64,000 bases of DNA from Rhodococcus jostii NBRC 16295 (GTDB lineage: Bacteria > Actinomycetota > Actinomycetes > Mycobacteriales > Mycobacteriaceae), in NCBI RefSeq assembly GCF_001894825.1, contig NZ_BCWY01000055.1, forward strand, positions 1 through 64,000, given 5' to 3'. Within the stretch, counting starts at the first letter, position 1. Each line of letters starts with the position of its first letter. Below the pieces are notes generated by a model that was not told the DNA's origin, searched no databases, and saw nothing but the letters and a program-made list of their open reading frames with translations. The position numbers and the translations under genes are program-made. Shown one piece after another: positions 9,840 through 18,097 of the stretch.

Positions 9840-10010
9840 GTGTTCCGGAGAATTGCTGTCGCGCTCCCGGCATGTTCAGCGGTAACCGGGGTGGCGGTGC
9901 CGATGGGCCTGCTGGTCGGGTACTCCTACGGCATTGTCGTGTGGGGGTGCGTCACCGGCTTCGGATTCGCGGCCGCGATCTTCCTGGCCGCGGCGGGGAT
10001 CCGCTCGTGA
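9840..10010 (+). CDS. Small two-helix membrane protein
   Basis: GTG 9840 opens a 56-residue product made almost wholly of two hydrophobic helices, about residues 7-30 (VALPACSAV through GLLVGYSYG) and 32-53 (VVWGCVTGFGFAAAIFLAAA). No named family is recognised. Its stop TGA overlaps the GTG start of the next gene (GTGA), which suggests translational coupling and a shared role. The ribosome binding site is weak. Confidence 0.45.
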   Translation: MFRRIAVALPACSAVTGVAVPMGLLVGYSYGIVVWGCVTGFGFAAAIFLAAAGIRS

Positions 10011-10537
10011 GCTTCCCGGCGGGTGGTGGGGACCGCAGGCGTGGAGGAACCCGGCCCGGGGCGGGTGACTATGCCGGCGGGGATGGGGCGGTGGTCGCCG
10101 AGGTGGAGCGGTGGTGGCGTGCGGGTGATCTGCTGGCTAATTGCGCACTGACCGAACTGCTCGGGCGGGCCGGTGTGAAAGGGGAGGGCCTCGATGACGT
10201 CGGCGGTCTCCGCCGTGGTCTGCGTGCTGCGGTGCACGACGGCGGTGTTCGTGCCGAACTGGTCGAGTGGTGTGCGATCGTGGCCGAACGTCGAGGGGGC
10301 CGTGACGACCGGAATCCGCGGCTCTGGCTCGCCGACGTCACCGAGCACCTCAGCCGTCCCTTCGGCGCAGGTGCGGTGGCGGGGGAGGTGCTCGAGGAGT
10401 TGCGGAGGGCGGTCACCGCCGCCGATGCCGCACTGGCCGCGGCCCGGCCGCAGCCGGAAATGGTGCACCCCGACGACGAGATGCTCACGTTGCTGGACAA
10501 TTATTCCCGCGCCAGGGCGCGAGTGTTGCGGCACTGA
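10007..10537 (+). CDS. Hypothetical protein translationally coupled to small membrane gene
   Basis: This 176-residue, mostly helical and acidic protein starts at GTG 10007, overlapping the stop of the preceding membrane gene by four bases (GTGA). After a Gly/Arg-rich N-terminus of about 30 residues it shows amphipathic helices such as 'VVAEVERWWRAGDLLANCAL' and 'LEELRRAVTAADAALAAA'. No enzyme motif is visible. The coupled arrangement suggests that the product works with the 56-residue membrane protein, perhaps as a cytosolic partner. Confidence 0.5.
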   Translation: MSFPAGGGDRRRGGTRPGAGDYAGGDGAVVAEVERWWRAGDLLANCALTELLGRAGVKGEGLDDVGGLRRGLRAAVHDGGVRAELVEWCAIVAERRGGRDDRNPRLWLADVTEHLSRPFGAGAVAGEVLEELRRAVTAADAALAAARPQPEMVHPDDEMLTLLDNYSRARARVLRH

Positions 10538-10838
10538 ATTGGCAGTCCGGGAACCAGCGACGGAGACGCCACCGCAGCTGATGGCGCAGCTATCACAGGG
10601 ACGATCAGTCGACCCGCCCGCCCGAACGCCGCGATGCCGAGGCCAGGCCCGCCGGGACGTGTCCCTGAGGGGTTCGAGTTCGCAGATTCCGCGATTCGAT
10701 ATCTATTACCGGTAAAGCCACATATTTGATTCCGTCGTATTGGGCGCCTGGGGGGTGGCGAGGGATCAGCGATCGACGGCGCAGCGACGATGCTGATAGC
10801 GCGCAGAGAGCTTGGTGCTGATCGTCATCTTGTGGGTA
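10538..10838. other. Intergenic, nothing beyond a short palindrome
   Basis: TTACCGGTAA at 10706-10715 is a perfect 10-bp palindrome. No gene is visible. The stretch separates two convergent genes. Confidence 0.4.
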
Positions 10839-11588
10839 TTACTCTCGTCCCACTCCTGCCCAGAAGTCATTGATGGTCGCGGCGCCCCGTTGTGGGTCTT
10901 GCGTGAACCACCAGTGGCCGAGTCCGTCGAGGTCTGCGATCTCAGCACCGGCGCGCGCGCTTGCGCGGCGACGCTGCTCGCCGGGGGCGTAGGAGTCCTC
11001 GGTGGCGATGATTGACAGGCCTGGCCGCGCGGCGGCTCGCTCGAGATTGCGGCCTAGCTCGGCCATGGTCGGCTGGGCGGCGTCGCGGTACAGGCGAAGA
11101 ATGCACTCGCCCATGGCGGCGTTCTGCCCCTCCGCGACAGGTAAGGCGACGTCTTGGTGCATTCCCTTCTTCGCCAGTGCCGCAGCACGTTCGGTGACCG
11201 GCGCGTCGATCATCGCCGCTATCGCCTCCTCGCCGGCTCCCGGGGTCGCCCACACCTGCACCCGATCGGGCCACCGGAAATCCTGGTCGAAGAGGCCAAT
11301 GACGTCGCACACCCAACTGTGCACCAGTTCTGGCCGTGTCATAGCGACGTTCACCACGTGGGCACCGCCCCAGTCGTGACCCACCAGGTGGACCGGCTGC
11401 CCGAAGCGCTCTAACTCGGTGACCAGCCAACGGCGGTACTCCTCCACCGTCGCCGTAAACCGCGGGGGCACCGGGGCACCGAAACCCGGTGGGGACAGGC
11501 GTACGACGGGTCCGCGATCGAGGAGCGGAGCCAATCTGTTCCAGACGGCGGCGGTCTCGGGGTTGCCGTGGACGAGGCACACAGTCAC
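10839..11588 (-). CDS. Alpha/beta hydrolase with Asp nucleophile (haloalkane dehalogenase/epoxide hydrolase type)
   Basis: The 249-residue product has the alpha/beta-hydrolase core. 'LVHGNPE' near residues 6-11 supplies the oxyanion hole and the HGNP motif typical of dehalogenases and epoxide hydrolases. 'VGHDWGG' places Asp72 at the nucleophile elbow, and 'GLGHWWF' near the C-terminus holds the catalytic histidine. An Asp nucleophile excludes a simple esterase and points to C-halogen, epoxide or C-F/C-O hydrolysis. The start chosen is GTG 11588, because AAGGGGAA lies just upstream. The longer frame to 11720 adds 44 residues that do not look like the fold. It is shorter than haloalkane dehalogenases (about 295), so the cap may be reduced. 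Confidence 0.78.
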   Translation of the reverse strand: MTVCLVHGNPETAAVWNRLAPLLDRGPVVRLSPPGFGAPVPPRFTATVEEYRRWLVTELERFGQPVHLVGHDWGGAHVVNVAMTRPELVHSWVCDVIGLFDQDFRWPDRVQVWATPGAGEEAIAAMIDAPVTERAAALAKKGMHQDVALPVAEGQNAAMGECILRLYRDAAQPTMAELGRNLERAAARPGLSIIATEDSYAPGEQRRRASARAGAEIADLDGLGHWWFTQDPQRGAATINDFWAGVGRE

Positions 11589-12147
11589 GCGCTTCCCCTT
11601 TGCATCAAACTCGAATATCGGTGGCGGCCGACAGCTGAATGACTTAGTTGGAATGGTACCCGGGGCCCCACCTTGGTGGAAGCCACGATGTAGAGGGTGG
11701 AGTCGTGCTGCTACCGGCATCGCTCACACCGTGGCGAGGAGCTACTAGTTGATTCGCGCGGCAATTGAGCCTTCTCAGACGGCGGGGGACCGGGGCATCG
11801 GCGGAGCCCAAGAGCGGGTGGACATTTCAGCGTATTCCCTTTGGTCGGCCCATCAGCATTCCTCGCAACAGGGGTGGTTCACCTAGGTCGGCGGTGAAAG
11901 GTTTGGAGCTGCCAACTCCACTGAGACTCGGCGGTCGCTTCCGTCGGGTGCAAGACTCACTGCGATACCTGCAAATTACGTTGAGACCGGACAGCATTCA
12001 CTGGGGCCCAGCACGATACCGAATATGGGGCCTTCTGCCAGGCGAGGTCTCGTATTGCCAGAAGGCCTCGAGTGCTCCCCGACGAACTCGACGCCGCACG
12101 GCGCCACGTCAACCCCTGACGGTCGTGGCCGCAAGCCCAGGCACGGC
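11589..12147. other. No gene recognised
   Basis: The frames here are short and antisense to each other. No family-like block was found on either strand. Confidence 0.4.
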
Positions 12148-12488
12148 TCACCATCCGAGTTCGTGTAGTCGTGCGTCGCTGATGCCGAAGTGGTGACCGA
12201 CCTCATGGATGACGGTTCGGCGCACCTGATTGACCACCTCGGCGTCGCTGCGACATATGGCGCAGATCGCTTTGCGGTAGATCGTGATCCGGTCGGGCAA
12301 CACACCGGCGTACCGCGTCGTGCGGTTGGTCAGCGGGACTCCCTGGTACAGGCCGAGCGGACCCGGCGGACCGGCGTCGTGTCGGACGGTGACTTCTACG
12401 TTGGCCATCACTCGACCCAGCTCCTGTGGCAAGCTGTCGAGCGCCCGAACGCCATGCCCTCGAACCGGTCGTCTCCGATGTCGATCAT
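12148..12488 (-). pseudogene. Zincin-type metallopeptidase family gene with one frameshift
   Basis: From ATG 12488 the frame reads 'MIDIGDDRFEGMAF', the usual start of the small actinobacterial metallopeptidase family (about 115 residues). After about 14 codons the family sequence continues one frame over as 'RALDSLPQELGRVMANVEV', then 'LYQGVPLTNRTTRYAGVLPD', the zinc motif HEVGHHFG and the terminal 'DARLHELGW', ending at 12148. A single missing base near 12445 therefore separates start and catalytic domain. Either the gene is inactivated or the assembly carries an indel. The zinc ligands (HExxH and the downstream D) are preserved, which favours a recent event. Confidence 0.8.
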
Positions 12489-12904
12489 GACTCCATTGTC
12501 GGGCGCGCGGGGAAAGGCGGGAGGACATCGACCATGTCCTGAACATGATCGATCGCATCCCCGAAGGAAGGGAGGTGAGCTGAGCGCCGAGGTCACTGTC
12601 GGGCACGACGTCCCTCCCCACGGGTGGGAACACCGGATGCGGGTCAGGATTCGGTGTGCGCTGACGCCAACTGTGGCCGCGGTGGCACTTCTCGCCACCA
12701 GCTGACCCCTTTCGGGCGCACACAATTGCGCTGCCCACACTACGAGAGGGCGAGCAGCGACCCTAGAGGGAATGTGGGTTGGACCTTAGCGCTCGGCGCT
12801 ACCACTGGCCCGCGGGCGGCGGTCTGGGGCCGTGTCATCGAACGTCGCTTCCGATGTGCGGCAGCGGGGCTGGGATTGATCGATGGCATATCACCGCGGT
12901 GGTG
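12489..12904. other. Intergenic, no gene recognised
   Basis: Only short, unconstrained frames occur between the frameshifted metallopeptidase and the muconolactone-isomerase-like gene. Confidence 0.4.
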
Positions 12905-13408
12905 TCACAGGAGTGGCGGCGAATTTTCGGGTCGCACCTTGCTTCCCTGGCGAGGCCCGATCAGTCCTTGTTTGTTATGTGGGTCGGCTACCGTGGGGGT
13001 TTGTGACAGCAGGTATTCCGGTGCCGTCGGACACGATGACGCCGAGCATCTCATCGCCGCGGACATGACGTGGCTTCTCTCGCGCTGGACCTGCGTGTTC
13101 GGCACCCCGGCCTGCCAGAGCATCATCGCGGGCATCCACGGCCGCAGGGGCAGCGTGTCGAGCACGTTCGCGTGGAGGTCGGCTTCGTCGTCCGCGCACC
13201 ACACTCCGATGCTGCGCAGCTCACCGACCGGGCGCCACAACCGGACCAGGCGCCCTGCAGAGGCAAGTTCCTTGGCGCGCAACGCTTCCGCGGCGCGGCG
13301 TGCATCCACTTCGGAGGGAGCGGTGCGGTCGGGGACCGTGGTGACGATCTCGACGAGAAACTCCCGCAGGGTCGTTTTCCGTTCAGGGTCTGAAACCATG
13401 GAACTCAT
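12905..13408 (-). CDS. Muconolactone delta-isomerase-like protein with extended C-terminus
   Basis: Residues 1 to about 105 match the muconolactone isomerase (CatC/MIase) fold. The blocks are 'TLREFLVEIVTTVPDR', then 'EALRAKELASAGRLVRLWRP' and 'ANVLDTLPLRPWM'. True CatC enzymes isomerise muconolactone in the catechol branch of the beta-ketoadipate pathway, but many family members have unassigned roles. Normal length is about 92 to 97 residues. Here the frame runs on for another 60 residues, rich in Ser, Arg and Cys, that look untranslated in origin, suggesting loss of the native stop by a frameshift. The gene is divergent from a LysR regulator 87 bases away, a typical catabolic arrangement. 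Confidence 0.7.
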   Translation of the reverse strand: MSSMVSDPERKTTLREFLVEIVTTVPDRTAPSEVDARRAAEALRAKELASAGRLVRLWRPVGELRSIGVWCADDEADLHANVLDTLPLRPWMPAMMLWQAGVPNTQVQRERSHVMSAAMRCSASSCPTAPEYLLSQTPTVADPHNKQGLIGPRQGSKVRPENSPPLL

Positions 13409-13495
13409 CGTGCGCCCGGGTCCGGCCGGCCCGCCACGACCGCCTTGCTCCCGACTGGTAGGCGCAGCCTCTCACCGCACGTAACATGAGCGATC

Positions 13496-14407
13496 GTGGA
13501 GCTACGCCAGCTGACGTACTTCCTCGTCGTCGCCGAGGAACTGCACTTCGGCCGGGCGGCGACGCGGCTGCTGATCGCCGGGCCCTCGCTGTCCCAGCAG
13601 ATCAGGGCTCTTGAACGGGACCTCGGCGTGCAGCTGTTCGCCCGCGACCGCCGTTCCGTTGCCCTCACCCCGGCCGGTACGGAGCTGCTCCCGCACGTCC
13701 GCGCGCTGCTCGAGCGTGCCGACGACCTGCGCGCCCGCGCCGAGCGCTTGTCCGGGGCGGAGCCGGTCCGGATCGGCTACGTCAACTGGCTTCCCGCGGA
13801 CCTGACCGCGCGTGCCTCGGGTGTGGCGCAACTGCACGTGGACCCGTGGGTGGTGCCCTCGCACGCGCAGGCCGCACGGGTCGCCGACGGCAGTCTCGAC
13901 CTGGCCGTGTGCTGGGTGCGGAACGCGGATCTCGCCCAGTTCGGCCTGCAGGCCCGGCTGCTCGGCGCGGACCGGCTCTACGCGGTGTCCACCGGCGAGA
14001 ACGCCACACCGGTGCGGGCGGGGGACGTCGCGTTGCTCGTCGACGACGACGCGACGTCCTGGTCGTCGTGGAACCTCTTCGCCGAACAACTGGCCCGCGA
14101 TACCGGCGCGAGGATCTTGCGGATCGACGACGGCGGCATCACCGGTCCCGCGTTCTTCGACCACGTCCGCGCGGCGGGACGCCCCGTGCTCAACTCACCC
14201 AAGGGGCAGACCACGACGCTGCCGCCCGACCTCGTCGCACGCCCGGTGATCAACCCGGCGGTGTTCTGGACGTGGTCGCTGGTGTGGCGCCGGAACGAAA
14301 TCCGCCCCGTCGTGCTCGCCGCCGCCGACGCCCTCACCCGGGACGTCGGCGATGCCGGCATCCGTGACAGCGGTGTCTGGCTGCCCGCGGACGACCCCCA
14401 CCGCTAA
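13496..14407 (+). CDS. LysR-family transcriptional regulator
   Basis: This 303-residue regulator has the N-terminal winged helix 'MELRQLTYFLVVAEELHFGR' with 'PSLSQQIRALERDLGVQLF' as the recognition helix, and a periplasmic-binding-like effector domain from about residue 90. LysR proteins bind T-N11-A boxes in divergent promoters and respond to a pathway metabolite. It is divergent from the muconolactone-isomerase-like gene and is followed in the same direction by an SDR and an NTF2-like protein, so both sides are candidate targets. The start is GTG 13496. Confidence 0.9.
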   Translation: MELRQLTYFLVVAEELHFGRAATRLLIAGPSLSQQIRALERDLGVQLFARDRRSVALTPAGTELLPHVRALLERADDLRARAERLSGAEPVRIGYVNWLPADLTARASGVAQLHVDPWVVPSHAQAARVADGSLDLAVCWVRNADLAQFGLQARLLGADRLYAVSTGENATPVRAGDVALLVDDDATSWSSWNLFAEQLARDTGARILRIDDGGITGPAFFDHVRAAGRPVLNSPKGQTTTLPPDLVARPVINPAVFWTWSLVWRRNEIRPVVLAAADALTRDVGDAGIRDSGVWLPADDPHR

Positions 14408-14591
14408 CCGTGGGCGCCGTGGGAGGCTGCGCCTCCTACGAGGGAGCAAACAGGTCGTGGCGCGAGCCCTCGCCTCGGGGACATCATTGATTCGTGAACG
14501 AAACCACCCGTGTTCCCAACGGTCTTACCAGGATTTTCGGTCACCGAGTCCTTGTGCACCAACCCCGTTGCGAAAGCGAGTAAGTCGACAT

Positions 14592-15305
14592 ATGAGCACC
14601 ATGCAGAAAGTCGTCATCGTCACCGGCGCGTCCCAGGGCATCGGCGCAGCCTTGGTCGCCGGCTACCGCAAGCTCGGCTATGCCGTCGTTGCGACCTCCC
14701 GCTCCATCGGCGCATCCGACGATCCCGAGGTGCTGACGGTGCCCGGCGACCTGTCCCAGCCGGGCACCGGCGCCGACATCGTCGAGCGGACGCTGGCGAG
14801 GTTCGGACGGATTGACACCGTGGTGAACAATGCGGGCATCTTCGTGGCCAAGCCGTTCACCGACTACACCGACGAGGACTACGACGCCGTGACGGGTGTG
14901 AACCTGCGGGGCTTCTTCGACGTCTCCCGCGGCGCGGTCGCCGCGATGCTCGCTCAGGGCAGCGGCGGCCATCTGGTGAACGTCTCCACCACTCTGGTCG
15001 ACCACGCCAACTCGCAGGTGCCCTCGGTACTCGCATCGCTGACCAAGGGCGGGCTGAACGCGGTCACCAAGTCCCTGGCGGTCGAGTACGCGACCCGCGG
15101 AATCCGGGTCAACGCCGTCGCTCTCGGTGTCATCCGCACCTCGATGCACCCGGTCGAGACGCACGAGGCTCTCGCCGCCCTGCACCCGGTCGGCCGGCTG
15201 GGTGAGATCGACGAGGTCGTCGACGCGATTCTCTACCTCGAGCACGCCGGGTTCGTCACCGGCGAGATCCTGCACGTCGACGGCGGCCAGAGCGCCGGGC
15301 ACTGA
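14592..15305 (+). CDS. Short-chain dehydrogenase/reductase lacking the catalytic tyrosine
   Basis: The 237-residue product has the Rossmann motif 'VTGASQGIGAALVAGY', the NNAG motif and a C-terminal 'GEILHVDGGQSAGH', all typical of classical SDRs that oxidise or reduce alcohols and ketones with NAD(P). The active-site region reads 'VPSVLASLTKGGLN': the lysine of YxxxK is present but the position four residues earlier is alanine, not tyrosine. I know of SDR subfamilies with similar 'ALAALTKGGL' segments, so this looks like a natural variant and not damage. The start is ATG 14592. It is followed 20 bases later by an NTF2-like gene, so the two are likely co-transcribed under the upstream LysR regulator. 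Confidence 0.85.
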   Translation: MSTMQKVVIVTGASQGIGAALVAGYRKLGYAVVATSRSIGASDDPEVLTVPGDLSQPGTGADIVERTLARFGRIDTVVNNAGIFVAKPFTDYTDEDYDAVTGVNLRGFFDVSRGAVAAMLAQGSGGHLVNVSTTLVDHANSQVPSVLASLTKGGLNAVTKSLAVEYATRGIRVNAVALGVIRTSMHPVETHEALAALHPVGRLGEIDEVVDAILYLEHAGFVTGEILHVDGGQSAGH

Positions 15306-15325
15306 GAGCGGGAGGCGGACAGATC

Positions 15326-15697
15326 ATGAACAGCGCAGCGGCAAACGAAGAGGTCCTGCGCGGGGTGCTCGACCGGTGGAAGGCCGCTGTCGACGGGCAC
15401 GAGCCGCAGCGCGTCGCCGCTGAGTTCACCGCGGACGCGATTTTCCAGGGCCTGCATCCCTATACCGTTGGACGGCAGGGTGTCGCCGACTATTTCGACT
15501 CCCAGCCGCCGGGGATGACCGCCGAATATCGGATCCTCGAAACCCGTCGACTCGCCGACGATGTGGTGCTCGGTTACCTGAGCGTCGATTTCTCCTTCAT
15601 AGACCGGCCGACGCTGACGGTGAACCTGAGCGTGCTGGTCAGGCAATCGCCCGACGGCGATCGGATCAGCCACTACCAGGTGTCCCGGCTCAACTGA
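15326..15697 (+). CDS. NTF2-like (SnoaL/SgcJ type) small protein
   Basis: This 123-residue protein has the cone-shaped NTF2 pattern: an N-terminal helix 'VLRGVLDRWKAAVDGHEPQ', 'FTADAIFQGLHPYTVGR' and a curved sheet ending 'SHYQVSRLN'. Members act as small isomerases, cyclases or ligand-binding proteins, and SgcJ-type proteins often accompany SDR genes. GGGAGG lies about 13 bases before ATG 15326. The close spacing with the SDR suggests a two-gene operon. Confidence 0.8.
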   Translation: MNSAAANEEVLRGVLDRWKAAVDGHEPQRVAAEFTADAIFQGLHPYTVGRQGVADYFDSQPPGMTAEYRILETRRLADDVVLGYLSVDFSFIDRPTLTVNLSVLVRQSPDGDRISHYQVSRLN

Positions 15698-15769
15698 AGA
15701 TGCCTGCGTCCCCGATGAGCAACCGAATGCGCCGTCGCTGAAGACTTCTGCGCCAACGATTCAGAGCGT

Positions 15770-16040
15770 GTCTCGTGGGGAGATTCTCGAAGTGGCGAGT
15801 GCGGCAGCGAGTGGAGGAATTCGACGAGTATCCGGCGAGGTGTTCGTATCGGATGGTCGGGCGTCGGTAGCTACTGAGCTGAGCGATGGCGCATTCGATC
15901 TTCTACCGGTTGCAGTCCAGTCGGTCGTTCTCTCGATTCCGCGTCGGGCGATGGGTGGGGTGATGCCCTGCCCACGCAGCGACCGCCAGCGGCGGTCGTA
16001 GTCGTATCCCTTTGCCTCCGCGAAGCTTTCCTGTTGTGTG
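15770..16040 (-). pseudogene. IS5-family transposase remnant, frameshifted
   Basis: The minus strand reads 'AEAKGYDYDRRWRSLRGQGI' then 'TPPIARRGIE', which is the conserved 'AD.GYD....R..LR..GI...IARRG' block of IS5-type DDE transposases. The remainder of the domain continues in another frame as 'YRRPTIRYEHLAGY', matching '..YRRL..RYER.A..'. At least one frameshift and several substitutions separate the blocks, and the catalytic N-terminal half is missing. Confidence 0.7.
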
Positions 16041-16067
16041 GCAACGTGATCCCAGCGCCTCAAACGA

Positions 16068-16442
16068 CTATCTTGTGTGACGCGTTCTCCGACTTTCCTC
16101 CAAGTCACCAGTCCTGTGGGGCGAATACGTTGTCGAACGTGCGCGGTCGGCCGCGAGCAACGCAGATACACGTGAGCTGAGCCGCGAAGTCAAGCCGACG
16201 CCGTCCATGCTGCCGCCCAGGATTACCCCCTCGAGAGCGGTGGCCAGGCCCACGAGCTGTTCGAATGGATCTGTGGTGTCGGCGAGGGCGAACGTCTTCA
16301 ACGCCGCATAGAACGAGGTCAAGATCATGCCTTCATGCTTGATGTCCGCGTCGTCGATCATTCTTCCCAGTCCGGTGTTCGCCGCGCTTTCTTCACTGAG
16401 CTTCACGACTCGCCGAACGAGGGGCATCCATTCGTCCGACAT
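16068..16442 (-). CDS. Hypothetical helical protein, possibly a truncated regulator C-terminus
   Basis: From ATG 16442 (MSDEWMPLVRRVVKLSEESA) the frame encodes 124 mainly helical residues, including 'DPFEQLVGLATALEGVILGG'. The amphipathic helices resemble the ligand domain of TetR-type regulators, but no DNA-binding domain precedes them. I do not assign a family. The last 25 residues (rich in Arg, Thr and His) run into the border of the IS5 remnant, so the native C-terminus may have been lost. Confidence 0.4.
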   Translation of the reverse strand: MSDEWMPLVRRVVKLSEESAANTGLGRMIDDADIKHEGMILTSFYAALKTFALADTTDPFEQLVGLATALEGVILGGSMDGVGLTSRLSSRVSALLAADRARSTTYSPHRTGDLEESRRTRHTR

Positions 16443-16525
16443 GAGCTCTGGTAAACGGCGGGTATCTGCGTGATGGCCGTGTTCGTACCCGCCACCTGAA
16501 TGAGGGAATCTGACGATGATCGATA

Positions 16526-17430
16526 TTACTGGGGCGCGTCGTCTTCCGAGTCCAGGATGCACGCTAGATATACGGCTACCGAGACGCCCGAGTCGTCTAC
16601 TCGCCGGCCAAGGATCTTCGATATCTTGTCGAACCTATACGACAGTGTGTTGCGATGGATATGCAGGGCTTTGGCGGCTTCCGGGGGGCTGAAGCCGCTG
16701 TCGCCCCAAGCGATCAGGGTGTCCCGCAGTTTTGACCACTCTGAATCCGTACGCAATCCTCGAAGAAGCGACTGAGACAGGCGTTCCCGTGCCTCCACGG
16801 GAACTACCGAAAGAGCCTGGTGCACACGCAATAGGTCGATGTCGTGCACCCGAGTCTCTGGTTGAAACACTCGCCCCAGTCGGAGCGCATCGTGGCCGTC
16901 GCGAGCCGAGGAAACGAGCGAACGAACAGCAGTCGCCAGGGCACCTATCCCGACCCTGGCGTCGATGTCTCCTTCTCGGCAAGTTGCCATGACCCGGTCG
17001 ACTCGACCGGTGAACTCAACATCGTCGGCGACCGATTTGGCGTCGCACCGTACCGCTACGACGACCGTACGGTGCGTGACAGGCGCGGTCAGATCCAGAC
17101 GACGACCGAACTCCTGCCTGACCAGAGAGAGGAGCGAGGCCTGAGTCCAGGAGGGGCGACTGTCGATGGTTCTGTGGGCGTCCATCGATCCCTCCTGCTC
17201 GAATACAAGGACAACCCGGGGATCCGCCAGATTCAGGTGCAGTTGGCGTGAACTCCGCAAAATACGCGCCTCACTGACATCTGACTGATGCCAACTACAA
17301 ATCTCAATCATGAACGTCTCGACGGTGTGGTCGTCGCCAACCCAGGTGGCATGGGACTCGGACTCCTATATGAGGATCTCCGTTTGCCTCTTGACGACCA
17401 GGCCGAGCTTGCCGACCTCCTCTTGGGAGG
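16526..17430 (-). pseudogene. CdaR/PucR-type transcriptional regulator, N-terminal domain broken by amber codon
   Basis: Residues encoded from 17311 to 16526 carry a GGDEF-like middle region and the PucR/CdaR helix-turn-helix 'AAKALHIHRNTLSYRFDKIS'. Such regulators respond to sugar diacids, purines or amino acids. The 261-residue frame is short, since CdaR has about 385. Upstream in the same frame I read 'EEVGKLGLVVKRQTEILI', which fits the end of the sugar-diacid sensor domain, then a TAG at 17368-17366, then 'ESESHATWVGDDHTVETF' leading into MIEIC. The sensor domain before that is unrecognisable. The gene is probably dead, though a truncated protein from 17311 could still be made. Confidence 0.65.
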
Positions 17431-17649
17431 TAGAACGGTAGCGCGGGCGTGATGCGCTGTACCGCTTATTGGCTCGGGCCCGGATCGTACGGTGCAGCCC
17501 ATGAGTCCAATCGCACCGCCGTTCTCGCGAAAAGTGGTGATGAACTGCGGATATGACACGTCCCCATCTGCGACATCGAACCGCCGCATCGTCGACCCCC
17601 CACCGCGAACTGACTCAAGGCCACGCCGTAAGGGCACACACAACGAACT

Positions 17650-17680
17650 CCCCCACTCTCACTCAAGGGTGGGGGCTTTC
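17650..17680 (+). terminator. GC-rich hairpin followed by short T run
   Basis: CCCCCAC (17650-17656) pairs with GTGGGGG (17669-17675) and is followed by CTTTC. It is terminator-like in the plus direction, but no plus-strand gene ends here. It could equally be the end of a lost mobile element. Confidence 0.4.
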
Positions 17681-17697
17681 GTCGTTCCACGGGACGG

Positions 17698-17880
17698 TTA
17701 GGTCATCATCTTCTGCACGAGAGCGGCCAACCCTCCTCCGCTGAGGAGAACGATCAGGACGTTCACTCCTACCTCTGGGGCGGGAGAGTAGAGAACCACA
17801 GCGGTGATGGCGCACAACACAACTGCGATGCACAGAAGCATCAGGCAGCGGTGCCACAGTGCGGCAGAGTTGACGTGCAC
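17698..17880 (-). CDS. Small two-helix membrane protein next to IS1380
   Basis: A GTG at 17880 opens about 60 residues with two hydrophobic helices: 'HRCLMLLCIAVVLCAITAVV' and, after a short loop, 'VNVLIVLLSGGGLAALVQ'. The frame stays open upstream to the left inverted repeat of the IS1380 element, so the native start may have been cut away by the insertion. There is no family assignment and no clear ribosome binding site. Confidence 0.35.
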   Translation of the reverse strand: MHVNSAALWHRCLMLLCIAVVLCAITAVVLYSPAPEVGVNVLIVLLSGGGLAALVQKMMT

Positions 17881-17945
17881 CTGAGGGCGCGCGGTGCTGG
17901 ACTGTCGGGTAGCGCGTATTGTCGGAATGGAGGACCTCCGGATGT

Positions 17946-17968
17946 CTAAGCCCGAATGCACCGATTCG
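17946..17968. repeat. IS1380 left terminal inverted repeat
   Basis: It starts CTAAGCCCG and contains the ATGCACCGAT core shared with the right end. Confidence 0.75.
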
Positions 17969-18097
17969 CTGATCCAGTCGGGGTGAGTTTCGGTGTGCAG
18001 CAATGGTCGGTATGTGGGCATGGTTGAGCATCCGACCTCTCGTGTCGGGTTGTTCCACTTGCTCTTTCGCGTCGAGGGCGGGCAGGTGTCGCGGACG

